35,226 nt of DNA from a virus, in the IMG/VR virus record IMGVR_UViG_3300046777_003301, positions 1-35,226 of that record; one strand, written 5' to 3'. Made by a program: the position numbers and the translations under genes. This document shows positions 8,601-16,615 of this stretch, piece by piece (within the stretch, counting starts at the first letter, position 1; the number at the start of each line of letters is the position of its first letter). The notes beneath the pieces are model-generated. The model was not told where the DNA came from. It saw only the letters and a list, made by a program, of their open reading frames with translations, and made no database searches.

Positions 8601-9881
8601 TTACTTGGCTTTGAGCAGGGCCTTGAGGGCCTCGCCGTAGTTGACATTGTGCTGTGCCATGTACGACTGGATCTCCGCAGCTGGCACAGTCGTCGGGTCG
8701 ACGTATCGCTTGCCACTAGAGGCAGGAGCTGCTGGAGCCTTCGGGGTAGAAGCAAAGGTCGAGAGCGGCTGCACCGCCCCAAAGACTGCCTCGAAAACAT
8801 CAATGCCCTTGTCAAAGATCTTCTTGGCCGCATCGAGACCTTTGGGGTCTTTGTCGGTCGACTGGAAGCGGAAGCGGCCCTCGGCCTCGTACTTAGCAAA
8901 GACAGCCTGTGCGGCCGCTTGCTTGCGCTCTGACTCGGCCTTCTCGAGCCCGACCACGCGAGACTGCAGGGCAGTGTACGCCTTGCGCTGTGCCTCTGCT
9001 GTAGCGACGAGAGCCTCGGTTGATGCAGTTGCCTGCAGCCCAAAGGCCTTCTTGACCTTGTCGAGAGAGGCTGCGAGCGATGGCATCATCTCTGCTGCCG
9101 TCGGCTCAATGAGGTCTTTGCTCTCTGCCACTGCTGGCATGAGCTCGCCCTCGGCCTGCATCTCCATCGCAGGCATCTCAAGCTCGACCTCGAGTTTCTC
9201 TTCCTCTTCCATCGGCTCTTCTTTGTAGCCTTCCTCGGCGCCCTTGATCATGTCGCGCACAAGGCCAAGCAGCATCTGGGCGGCAAGCCCCATGCTCTTA
9301 TCCTCTGCGACACCATTGGCGACGAGCATAGCCGAGACCTCTGCCAGCCGCTCTGGGCTGACTAGCGCCATCATGTGACTATACATCTTTGCACCTCGTG
9401 TGCCCTTACCAAGGGCGTCAAACAGGCTCACCGGAGCCATGTCGAAAAATGGGGTCAGCACCAGTGCAGCCCCGACCATCATTGCACCTACATCCTGACC
9501 TGCAGACCCTCGCTTGGTGTCCGCCATTCTCTTCGCCGCCCACACGATCTCGGGGCTGATGTACTTGAGAGAGCCTGCCTCTAGCTGACTCTTAGCCTCT
9601 GCCGTCCATCTGGCCTTACCAAACAGCCCGTGCCCGTGCGTGCCCATGGGCTGCACAGACAGAGACATGCAGTCCACCCAGCCTGCAGCGTAGGTGTCGC
9701 CTGCGTGGGTGTACTTGATGGGGATGTCTAGGCCGCGATCCATGGCGTTGTCACGCATCTCGAGCAGCTGCCGCTTGGTCACGGCAAAGCTCCCTCCGTG
9801 ATCCTCGCGATAGAATCGGCCAGTGCGTGCTAGTTGTATCAGCCCATCTGGGCTTGTCATGGCATAGCTCTGCTTAATCAT
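8601..9881 (-). CDS. Mu-like prohead protease fused to a scaffold domain
   Basis: The first 115 residues match Mu gpI-type proteases: IPIKYTHAG with His59, AAGWVDCMS, GKARWTAEAK, and LKYISPEI with Ser109. His59 and Ser109 are the likely catalytic pair. The rest is charged and helical, with a Glu/Met-rich run (about 200-260) and a coiled-coil stretch (about 290-345), as in scaffolding tails. The protein would nucleate shell assembly and then clear the scaffold by proteolysis. In Mu a separate scaffold is made from an internal start of the same gene; that is possible here but no start was singled out. It overlaps the portal gene by 4 bases. Confidence 0.82.
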   Translation of the reverse strand: MIKQSYAMTSPDGLIQLARTGRFYREDHGGSFAVTKRQLLEMRDNAMDRGLDIPIKYTHAGDTYAAGWVDCMSLSVQPMGTHGHGLFGKARWTAEAKSQLEAGSLKYISPEIVWAAKRMADTKRGSAGQDVGAMMVGAALVLTPFFDMAPVSLFDALGKGTRGAKMYSHMMALVSPERLAEVSAMLVANGVAEDKSMGLAAQMLLGLVRDMIKGAEEGYKEEPMEEEEKLEVELEMPAMEMQAEGELMPAVAESKDLIEPTAAEMMPSLAASLDKVKKAFGLQATASTEALVATAEAQRKAYTALQSRVVGLEKAESERKQAAAQAVFAKYEAEGRFRFQSTDKDPKGLDAAKKIFDKGIDVFEAVFGAVQPLSTFASTPKAPAAPASSGKRYVDPTTVPAAEIQSYMAQHNVNYGEALKALLKAK

Positions 9882-11251
9882 GGTATCACCACCTTGGGAG
9901 CCTCTTGCTTGAGTGGTATCTCGTACATGCTCGCAAGAGCCTCGATGTCTATAGGCACGCCCTTGTCTAGCAAGGCCACCAGAGCAGGCGTGACGCGTGC
10001 GAGTATCTCGCCTCGGTCTTTGGCTGCTGCTAGGCCGCTCTCACTCGCAAAGACCACCTTGGGTGTCGGAGCTGAAGGGCCAAAGGCAAGGCGCACAGAG
10101 TAGGCTAGCAGGCTCTCGAGAGCCTCGCCAACCATGCGCTCATCGCCTGCTGTCAGCGTGTCCTGTACCTGCATCCCAACGGCTGCACTGGCGTACGATG
10201 ACGTGTCGCCCGATGCTGTCGAGACCTGACCCACAATGGCAAACTGAATCTGGCGCTCAGTCATTTTGTCCAAGAGCTCGAAGACACGCTCTCCACCTGC
10301 GACGGCTGACAAGACCTCGACGTCAAAGCCCGGTGGCAAGATCTGCCTGCTGTCACCTGCGAACTCCGAGAGCATCTGCTGGAAAGACGCGACGGCTTCG
10401 GGGCTGAAAGCGCCCGAGATGTCGTTGCTCATCTTGCCGATGATGCCAGGCAGCGACCAGACCTCCGCATACGTCAAGAGGTCTTTCATCGCACCGAGGC
10501 GCAGTGCGTACGACAAGAGCGAGGCTCTGCCTGCACCGCACTGCGACAGTCTGGGAGTCAAGCGTGTGTTGCGCACCTCGACATACAGAGCAGGGTCATA
10601 GTCGGTGAGCGGAGTGCCCGGGTACACTGGGCTGTCAAGGGTCGATAGGTGCGTCGTCTGTGTCTGCACATCGTAGGCGTATCGCCGCTCGTCGAGAGAC
10701 TCGAGGTACATAGGCCGTGCCACAGACTCGCCGGGCTTGGTGCCCCAGTGTACCCACAAGACCTCGAGGCCATACCATGCTGCCATAGCACAGGCCTCGA
10801 CGATGCTGCTGATGTTACCTGTGTAGCGATAGCTGCCATCCACCTGAGGCTCTGCCATGCGGAGCTCATCAAGGATACCTTGGCAGTACTCTGCCACGGC
10901 CTTAGCACGCGCCTCATCTGGGTCGCTCTTGGCTGGCTCGACCTTGACTTGCTTGCGAGACAGTGCCGACAGACGTGTCGTCAAGAGGCCCTGCACCAGA
11001 CCGTCCTTGCCGACGATCTCCTGCATCAAGGCCATCTGATCTTGCAGGATGCCTTGGTCTGCCTGACGCGTGATGTTGATTAGCTTGGTCGGGGTCAGGC
11101 CTGCTGTCGCGTACTCAGGCCACCTGATGATGTCCTTGGGTGCAGGCCGCCCAAGCTGAGAGTAGACTGGCGCTGCGTACACCTTGGGCGCTGGCAGAGA
11201 CAGAGTCTCGACCTTGCTACCGCCACCAAAGAGTCTTGCCCAGATGCTCAT
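9878..11251 (-). CDS. Portal protein, Mu gp29-like (DUF935 type)
   Basis: This 457-residue protein has the order of features of Mu gp29-type portals. An N-terminal ATAGLTPTKLINITRQADQG segment is followed by MQEIVGKDGLVQGLLTTRLSAL. Then come the WYGLEVLWVHWG stretch, VEVRNTRLTP, and a helical C-terminus with AIVGQVSTASGDTSSYASA. Twelve subunits would form the ring at the capsid vertex through which DNA is packaged and the tail attached. It follows the large terminase with an ATGA overlap, the normal order. Its base composition is GC-rich like the downstream head genes, unlike the 5' half of the terminase gene before it. Confidence 0.85.
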   Translation of the reverse strand: MSIWARLFGGGSKVETLSLPAPKVYAAPVYSQLGRPAPKDIIRWPEYATAGLTPTKLINITRQADQGILQDQMALMQEIVGKDGLVQGLLTTRLSALSRKQVKVEPAKSDPDEARAKAVAEYCQGILDELRMAEPQVDGSYRYTGNISSIVEACAMAAWYGLEVLWVHWGTKPGESVARPMYLESLDERRYAYDVQTQTTHLSTLDSPVYPGTPLTDYDPALYVEVRNTRLTPRLSQCGAGRASLLSYALRLGAMKDLLTYAEVWSLPGIIGKMSNDISGAFSPEAVASFQQMLSEFAGDSRQILPPGFDVEVLSAVAGGERVFELLDKMTERQIQFAIVGQVSTASGDTSSYASAAVGMQVQDTLTAGDERMVGEALESLLAYSVRLAFGPSAPTPKVVFASESGLAAAKDRGEILARVTPALVALLDKGVPIDIEALASMYEIPLKQEAPKVVIP

Positions 11252-12513
11252 TTCACGTATCCTGACAGCCTGCCCTTAGACCTAGCTACCGGTGTGCTTA
11301 TATAAGCACTTCTCGGCGAGCTTATAGAAGTGCCTCTATATAGCACCTGTTGCGAGTGTCTTGCAAGCCCTATCCACGCATAAGACATCGCATCGACCTG
11401 ATCGTCGTGCACAGAGTCCGGAAATGACAGCACTTCGCTCTCAAAATCCCTTGGCACTCCGACGCAGTGATAGACCAGCCCCTGCTCGTATCTGGTCTGT
11501 AAAGGCAGGAATCTCGAGACCTTGTCGCCCTCGGGCTTGATGGGCACCACAGGCAGAGTGGTTGTGCGGTGCAGCTCTTGGATGACTGCCGCCTGATACT
11601 GCACCTGCTCGATGGCTACCACATGCGGCCTGTGCTGCTCTGCCATCCTGCGCACAAAGGACAGCACTTGGTCAAAGGGGAGGCGAGCTCGCTGCGCATC
11701 AACCACGTACACCCTGCCATCCACAGTGCGACGCAAGACCACGATGGCAGTGTAGTCGGCGTGGGTCTTGGTAGAGATCGCTAGGTCGACGCCCATGGAG
11801 ACTGTGCCGCCCAAAGCAGAGACATCGACGGGCGCCTGCTTGACCCACTCAGGTCGCAACAGCGCACCTTCTGCGGAGACAAACTCTGCCCCAAACTCTC
11901 TTCGAAAATTGATTGTTGGCATATCCATTCTGGCAGTATCAATCTCGCTTTGGGCAAGGTAGGGGTTTGTCCAAGACGGAAGCTGCCAAGACTTATATTC
12001 AGGCTCAGAGAGGTCTTGTCCTTTGAGATAAAGCTTATGAAACCAATCCTGCTCGCGCCTTGGTGAGCACAAGAAAATAGCTCTGCCCATTCTATCCGAA
12101 AGAGAGGGCCTGAGCACCTTGTGCCAAACTTCATCTCCATCAAGATAGGCTGCCTCGTCAAAAATTATCATATCAAGGCCATCGCCTCGGAGGTTATTGC
12201 CTTTCTCAGCACTCTTGAATAACAGCTCCCCCCTATTTGCCTTGAGTGTTTTTTCAGCCTCCTTTACCTCAACAAGCCCTTGAGCAATAAGAGGCTGCAA
12301 AAGAGTTTTACAGGCCTTCCAGGCAAGACGAGAGACATCGTGAGTGGGGGCTACCCACATTGTTTTTTTTTGAGTTATTAGCTCCTCTATGGCAACTGCT
12401 ACTCCCATCCTTGTCTTGCCCCATCGCCTTCCACAGGCCAAAACTCTATACCTTGTCTGATCATAAAAAATTTCTTTTTGTTTTGGGTGTAGGGAGGGAG
12501 CGATTATTTTCAT
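11248..12513 (-). CDS. terL: Terminase large subunit, compositionally chimeric
   Basis: This 421-residue packaging motor has a Walker A GRRWGKT (28-34), an early WVAPTHDVSR adenine-region motif, a Walker B MIIFDE (115-120) and a coupling-type LCSPRRE. The RNase H-like nuclease domain shows MGVDLAIS (Asp243), VVAIEQVQYQ (Glu302) and HDDQVDAMSYAW (Asp370, Asp371, Asp374). It pumps DNA into the prohead and cuts it. The gene overlaps the kinase gene upstream and the portal downstream by 4 bases each. The first ~205-215 codons are AT-rich, matching the upstream block, and the rest is GC-rich like the portal; the switch lies between the ATPase and nuclease domains. The frame is intact, so the protein is probably functional. 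Confidence 0.93.
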   Translation of the reverse strand: MKIIAPSLHPKQKEIFYDQTRYRVLACGRRWGKTRMGVAVAIEELITQKKTMWVAPTHDVSRLAWKACKTLLQPLIAQGLVEVKEAEKTLKANRGELLFKSAEKGNNLRGDGLDMIIFDEAAYLDGDEVWHKVLRPSLSDRMGRAIFLCSPRREQDWFHKLYLKGQDLSEPEYKSWQLPSWTNPYLAQSEIDTARMDMPTINFRREFGAEFVSAEGALLRPEWVKQAPVDVSALGGTVSMGVDLAISTKTHADYTAIVVLRRTVDGRVYVVDAQRARLPFDQVLSFVRRMAEQHRPHVVAIEQVQYQAAVIQELHRTTTLPVVPIKPEGDKVSRFLPLQTRYEQGLVYHCVGVPRDFESEVLSFPDSVHDDQVDAMSYAWIGLARHSQQVLYRGTSISSPRSAYISTPVARSKGRLSGYVK

Positions 12514-13040
12514 TGAGCCTCATAGACTTCTTTTAGAAAGAGCAATAAATCCTGTTGTGTAACTTTCTGCAGAAAATGAGTTTTTGATATATTTTCAATT
12601 TTTGTTTTTCTTGATTTTATAAATGAATCAGGTTGTTTGGTTCCTCTTTTATCTCTTTGCTTTTGACATATTTCACTATCTACATCTATACAGAACCAAG
12701 AGGCTATAGTGTTTTGTAAAGACTCTATAAAGCATAAGTATTTACAGTTGAAAAGTCTGTCACCTTCAAAAATAATCAAATAATTTTCTAAAAAATTATC
12801 AAGGAAAAACTTTTCTGCATCAGGTTGAACCGCCATAGAAAGTCGGTCTGTTCCGTCAAAAACAGAAGTGTTGTCATATAGTCCTAAAATTATTGTTTTT
12901 CTTAATTCGTTTTTATGGAATCTTAAAAGACCTGATTTATATGTAAACCATTCTCCTTTTTGATTATTAGAAAGAATAGTTTTTATAGAATATGTTTTAC
13001 CGCTTCCCGGCTCTCCTGTAATTCCAATAATTTTATTCAT
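12510..13040 (-). CDS. P-loop kinase, candidate 5-hydroxymethyluracil DNA kinase
   Basis: This 176-residue protein has a Walker A GEPGSGKT (9-16). A conserved-looking FDGTDRLSMAVQP follows (61-73), then a Walker B-like LIIFEGDRLF (88-97) and a basic lid region near KQRDKRGTK. This resembles small P-loop kinases encoded beside DNA-modification and terminase genes in phages. In known thymidine hypermodification pathways such a kinase phosphorylates 5-hydroxymethyluracil in DNA, activating it for attack by an amino acid. The neighbours (transferase, flavoprotein, dioxygenase) fit that role. Its start shares a base with the flavoprotein stop (TAATG), and its end overlaps terL by 4 bases. Activity on DNA rather than a nucleotide is inferred. 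Confidence 0.75.
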   Translation of the reverse strand: MNKIIGITGEPGSGKTYSIKTILSNNQKGEWFTYKSGLLRFHKNELRKTIILGLYDNTSVFDGTDRLSMAVQPDAEKFFLDNFLENYLIIFEGDRLFNCKYLCFIESLQNTIASWFCIDVDSEICQKQRDKRGTKQPDSFIKSRKTKIENISKTHFLQKVTQQDLLLFLKEVYEAQ

Positions 13041-13939
13041 TATATTGCCTGTAAAATAGACTGAATTATTAAAGGTGATACTCTTATACCATTATGCCAA
13101 AATGGCATAACAGTTAGTTGACCTCTTGAGTCTATAAAGCAAAACTCATCCTCTTCTTTTTGTTTATTGCAAGGCCTCCACCCATGAATAAAGTCACCTG
13201 CTGGTTCAATTTCTAACTTATAGTCTGTAAGTCTTTTTATATTATTTTCCCATTTCTCATACTTATCTTGAACAGATAGCTCTTTTGCAATTTTTTGCAT
13301 AATTAAACTAGACCCCGCATACCAATAGGGGGTGCCAGGGCATGGATAAGCATATGCCATTACAAAGCGTCCTTCTCGGCAGTAGAAAGATGGACGTTTT
13401 TTTTCATTACAAAAAAGAGCTTTGACGTGACTAGTTATCTTGACAAGGCGTGTCCATCCCCAAACATAATGGGTAAGGCTTTCATTGTGCCCAAAACAAT
13501 TTATGACTTTGGTGTTTAGACTTATTTCACTGGTTTTTTTTTCAGAAAACATTTGTCTTGTTTTTTCAACCAATATTTGTGCATTGACATGTATTGAGTC
13601 TTGAGAACATTGCCTAAGAAAACCAATGTCAGCCTTTGGTGTAGCTGTAACTCCATGTGGTGCGTTTTTGGTTGAGTACCACCAAGAGCAAATTTCAACG
13701 CACTGCTGCAATATTTCTTTTCTAGTTCCTTTAGAATCACTAAGCCAATTTTTCCAAAGATTATATGCTATTTGAGAATTTCTATTTGAGTCTGGAAAAA
13801 CTGCTCCTGTAGATGCCCTCCATGCTGTTATTTTTTCATCAGAATCCCACCATGTGAAATCAATTCCTTTTTCTTCGAGCTCTAGTGCCAAAAAACTTCC
13901 AATGACTCCCATTCCATTTATATGTATTTTTGAGGACAT
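13040..13939 (-). CDS. DAAO-fold FAD-dependent protein, candidate DNA-modification lyase/oxidase
   Basis: Read from the ATG at 13939 it has 299 residues and begins with a dinucleotide-binding fold: HINGMGVIGSFLALELEEKG with the GxGxxG at residues 9-14, followed by a WWDSD that ends the second strand. The C-terminal GIRVSPLIIQSIL matches the closing FAD-binding strand-helix of D-amino-acid oxidase-like enzymes. Such flavoproteins occur in phage thymidine hypermodification clusters, where flavin-dependent lyases process an amino acid attached to thymine. A reading from 13972 is open but the later ATG suits the fold. It overlaps the transferase gene by 22 bases. The substrate is inferred from context. 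Confidence 0.75.
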   Translation of the reverse strand: MSSKIHINGMGVIGSFLALELEEKGIDFTWWDSDEKITAWRASTGAVFPDSNRNSQIAYNLWKNWLSDSKGTRKEILQQCVEICSWWYSTKNAPHGVTATPKADIGFLRQCSQDSIHVNAQILVEKTRQMFSEKKTSEISLNTKVINCFGHNESLTHYVWGWTRLVKITSHVKALFCNEKKRPSFYCREGRFVMAYAYPCPGTPYWYAGSSLIMQKIAKELSVQDKYEKWENNIKRLTDYKLEIEPAGDFIHGWRPCNKQKEEDEFCFIDSRGQLTVMPFWHNGIRVSPLIIQSILQAI

Positions 13940-14661
13940 TTGCTTTTCAAGCTTTCTGCCAAGGGGCCCCATCCATCAAGTTTGTGAAGAATCTCTTTGC
14001 TGTCTTTTCCTACATAATAACTTCCATTAAGATAAGATTTGTATTTACATAAGATTGTCTCTGCCTCTTGTATATTTATTAACCTGTCATAGCTAGGGGG
14101 AGAAAGTCTATGTCTAAATTTTTTTGCAATAATATTTGCAGTTTCTTCTGCATCTCTGTCAGGAAAAATTAATTTAGCGGCTAAGGCTGGCTCTTTGTAT
14201 ATACCTAGCTTGCAGTCAGAAAAATCTACTTTTATTGACAAGACGCGGTCTATCATATCTGCAACTTTGAATGCTATCCATGGGCCAAAATATGGCCACT
14301 TTTGAACCTTTTTAGATATTTCTCCAAAGGTCATTTTATCAACAAGCAAAGAGTTACATGCAGACTCTGGCGCTGAAAAATTATTTTTGAAAAAAGAAAA
14401 AGATTCATTAGCTGTTTTCCCGCGAAAGTGTCTCCTTTCAGCTCCTCTTGGTGCAGACTTTAAGATACTAGCAAAAGCATCATAAAAGCTTTGCGCTTCT
14501 GCAAGTGCAGAAGCAACACCTACATGGTAGAAGCACCAATAAGCTAGAAGCCATTTTTTCAATAAAGAGTCTTCAAGGTTTGCTCTTTTGAGCATTACAT
14601 AGACAGGGTCAAGATCTTCCGTCTCAATAAGAGATTCTCCAAACTCAATAATAGTTACCAT
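13918..14661 (-). CDS. Amino acid:DNA transferase-like protein (aGPT-PPlase superfamily)
   Basis: This 247-residue helical protein has YWCFYHVGVAS (41-51), GAERRHFRG (73-81), FGPWIAFKVADMIDR (125-139), and ETILCKYKSYLNGSYYVGKD (201-220). This set matches my memory of the alpha-glutamyl/putrescinyl thymine pyrophosphorylase superfamily, which has a DNA-glycosylase-like helical fold. Members joined to hypermodification loci attach free amino acids to phosphorylated hydroxymethyluracil in DNA. The GPWIAFKVADMIDR motif probably corresponds to the DNA-binding helix-hairpin-helix region. It overlaps the flavoprotein gene downstream and the dioxygenase gene upstream. The amino acid used cannot be told from sequence. 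Confidence 0.8.
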   Translation of the reverse strand: MVTIIEFGESLIETEDLDPVYVMLKRANLEDSLLKKWLLAYWCFYHVGVASALAEAQSFYDAFASILKSAPRGAERRHFRGKTANESFSFFKNNFSAPESACNSLLVDKMTFGEISKKVQKWPYFGPWIAFKVADMIDRVLSIKVDFSDCKLGIYKEPALAAKLIFPDRDAEETANIIAKKFRHRLSPPSYDRLINIQEAETILCKYKSYLNGSYYVGKDSKEILHKLDGWGPLAESLKSKCPQKYI

Positions 14662-15536
14662 TTAGGCTCCGAAATAGCTTTAGCTCTTTTTATTTCTTCG
14701 TCAAAAGGAAGACATTTTTTAATATTTTCTCTGGCATATAAAACAGCAGTTATTCTGTTACTATCAAATTTCATGTCGGTCATTGGTGTATTTCCATGTA
14801 CATCATGGACATTAAAAAACAGAACACTACCAGGAGCTGTTGATATAGCTATTTTATATTTTGGAATTATAAGATCAGAGCCTGAAAAATTATTATTACC
14901 AAACCTAGCAATGATTCCAATTCCTTTGTCAAAATCTCCTTTGTCTGTATGATAGGCTGTAGAAAAGTTTTTGTTTACTGTGACTGTAGTAAATACAGTG
15001 TTTGGTATTATGTATTCTATTGGAGCGCTATCACAATGTTCTTTTTGAGCTCTAAAGTTTTCCGGGAAAGCAGCCTGGAAAAGAGCAGATATCTTCTCAA
15101 ATGAACCAAGTAGGCTTTGGTAGTTTTTGAACATTTCAACAGTATTACTTGTCATTCTACAAAGAGGATTCCTTTTTCCACCGCCTCTATCAATATACCC
15201 AAGAATACCGGATTTGGGAGTTTTTTCTGAAACAGTAGTAGATGAAATATATCCACTCTTTGTAGTTCTACGAGAGGATTTGCTACCTGCAGCAGTGCCT
15301 CTATTGGAAGTAGGAACTGCAAATGGTTCTATATTTTTTGATATAAAAAAGTTTTCTTCTTCTGAGAAAAAAAAAGGATAGTATTTAGCTATTAATTTTC
15401 CATCGCAAAATATTTCCGTCTCCTCATAAGCTGATGTCTTTATGTCAAAATCATCTTTTTTTGGAATTCTGCCAAGCCAATCTTTAGGATTTATTTCGAT
15501 ACTTGATACTGTTATTTTATTTATTGTATGTTGCAT
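14655..15536 (-). CDS. TET/JBP-family 2-oxoglutarate/Fe(II) dioxygenase
   Basis: This 293-residue protein carries the TET/JBP core. It has SGILGYIDRGGGKRNPLCR (109-127), then PNTVFTTVTVNKNFSTAYHTDKGD with the iron ligands His196 and Asp198. Next is an SGSDLIIPKY beta segment, and SVLFFNVHDVHGNTP with the distal His247 (or His244). Arg261 is the likely 2-oxoglutarate-binding residue. The family oxidises the methyl group of thymine (JBP) or 5-methylcytosine (TET) in DNA. Here the adjacent kinase, transferase and flavoprotein, and the absence of a 5-methylcytosine methyltransferase, favour thymine as substrate. Its start overlaps the ParB-like gene by 20 bases. A segment of about 25 residues after position 75 is Ser/Thr/Lys-rich and may be a flexible linker. 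Confidence 0.85.
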   Translation of the reverse strand: MQHTINKITVSSIEINPKDWLGRIPKKDDFDIKTSAYEETEIFCDGKLIAKYYPFFFSEEENFFISKNIEPFAVPTSNRGTAAGSKSSRRTTKSGYISSTTVSEKTPKSGILGYIDRGGGKRNPLCRMTSNTVEMFKNYQSLLGSFEKISALFQAAFPENFRAQKEHCDSAPIEYIIPNTVFTTVTVNKNFSTAYHTDKGDFDKGIGIIARFGNNNFSGSDLIIPKYKIAISTAPGSVLFFNVHDVHGNTPMTDMKFDSNRITAVLYARENIKKCLPFDEEIKRAKAISEPKW

Positions 15537-16251
15537 TGCGCAGCCCTTTTAATACAACCTCTGTAATCGTAAGATCTTTTCCATAAATCTCTCTTATTTT
15601 TTCACAAAGTGTTTTGAATTCGTCAAACTCATTCAGTTTTAAGAAAAGACTTATCATCTTTATTGCACCAGGTACATCAGTAGGCGTTGTCTTTTCTTGT
15701 TCATCAGGTGTTGTTTCTTTGTCATAAGAATAGCTTTCCTCAGTGTCTTCTTTGTCATTTTTATATCCTTGCTCGCTAAAGCTAGAATTGGTTTCAGAAA
15801 GCAACTTTGCGCTTCCAATGATAGCTTGCTCTGTAAGTAGCTTCTCCTGCTTTGCAAGGTCAGAAAGCATTGCTTGTACAGATGCTTGGTCTGTAGAGAC
15901 CTCTTTAATAAGATCATAAAGCAATACTTTGTCGGTCTCTGCAAGGCTTCCAAGAGGGTCTAATGTTGCAAGAACAAGCTCCTCTTCTTTCGGAGTTAAT
16001 TCAACATATTTGACTGGGATAGACTTCTCTTTTTTCGAAATTGCCAAAGAAACACGAAGGTGTCCATCAACCAAATTTCCTGTGGTTTTGTTGACAATAA
16101 CATCTTGAACCCAACCAACCTGAGAAAGCATGCCTTCCAAGGCCTCTTTTTGTCTTTTTGGATGTTTCCTCCAGTTTTTGGAGTTAGCCTTTAGTGACAT
16201 CGGGTCAAGCTCGGCAGAGCCAATAATTCTGTTCTTAAATTGTACTGTCAT
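15517..16251 (-). CDS. ParB/Srx-like nuclease-domain protein
   Basis: The likely start is the ATG at 16251, 6 bases after a perfect AGGAGG, giving 244 residues; an earlier ATG at 16284 lacks such a site. The N-terminal domain shows ELDPMSLKANSKNWRKHP, GWVQDVIVNKTTGNLVDGHLR (Asp62, Gly63, His64, Arg66) and IPVKYVEL, the ParB/sulfiredoxin pattern. A long acidic Ser/Thr/Glu linker (about 160-200) leads to a helical C-terminal domain. ParB-like proteins often sit beside small terminase genes and within phage DNA-modification clusters; the role there is not settled. It overlaps both neighbours. Confidence 0.85.
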   Translation of the reverse strand: MTVQFKNRIIGSAELDPMSLKANSKNWRKHPKRQKEALEGMLSQVGWVQDVIVNKTTGNLVDGHLRVSLAISKKEKSIPVKYVELTPKEEELVLATLDPLGSLAETDKVLLYDLIKEVSTDQASVQAMLSDLAKQEKLLTEQAIIGSAKLLSETNSSFSEQGYKNDKEDTEESYSYDKETTPDEQEKTTPTDVPGAIKMISLFLKLNEFDEFKTLCEKIREIYGKDLTITEVVLKGLRNATYNK

Positions 16252-16615
16252 GTTTTGCCTCCTCTTTTTTTGTGTCTTGTTCATCTCCCCAAACCAGACG
16301 AATGGTTTGGTCAGTCTTGTTATTTTGAGAGACTTCCTCTCTCTTTCGCCATCGTTCTGGAAAACGTCGTTCCAAGAGCCAAGCCTTGCTCTGCCAAGAT
16401 AAATCTTTTTTTATTTCCAAAACTAATGTGGCTTCACTTGCTGCCACAGCCTCTTGGTATTGTGTTTTGAGCTCTTCGTCTTTTGACATCCAATCATACC
16501 AAGTAGGTCTTGGCAAGCCTGCCATGGCACATGCCGCTTCTGTTGGGACAGCGCCTCTTATCAGCGCAAGAATTTTTGAGATAATTTCAGGATTTTTTTT
16601 ACTTCTACCCCTCAT
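16235..16615 (-). CDS. terS: Terminase small subunit
   Basis: This 126-residue protein has an N-terminal helix-turn-helix (EIISKILALIRGAVPTEAAC, then AGLPRPTWYDWMSKD) followed by a helical EELKTQYQEAVAASEATLVLEI and a WLLERRFPERW segment. This is the usual pattern of small terminases that bind the packaging site and hand DNA to the large subunit. The ATG follows AAGGAG by 8 bases and overlaps the upstream gene by 11. It is AT-rich, unlike the genes before it, and is separated from terL by five modification-related genes (about 3.7 kb). Confidence 0.8.
   Translation of the reverse strand: MRGRSKKNPEIISKILALIRGAVPTEAACAMAGLPRPTWYDWMSKDEELKTQYQEAVAASEATLVLEIKKDLSWQSKAWLLERRFPERWRKREEVSQNNKTDQTIRLVWGDEQDTKKEEAKHDSTI

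Noticed and set aside
8601-11251. Mu-like transposable phage
   Set aside because: Protease, portal and connector are Mu-like, but there is no transposase or MuB-type gene, and replication genes are of another kind.
14655-15536. TET-type oxidation of 5-methylcytosine as the main role
   Set aside because: No C5-cytosine methyltransferase is visible, and the partner genes belong to thymine hypermodification; kept only as an alternative.
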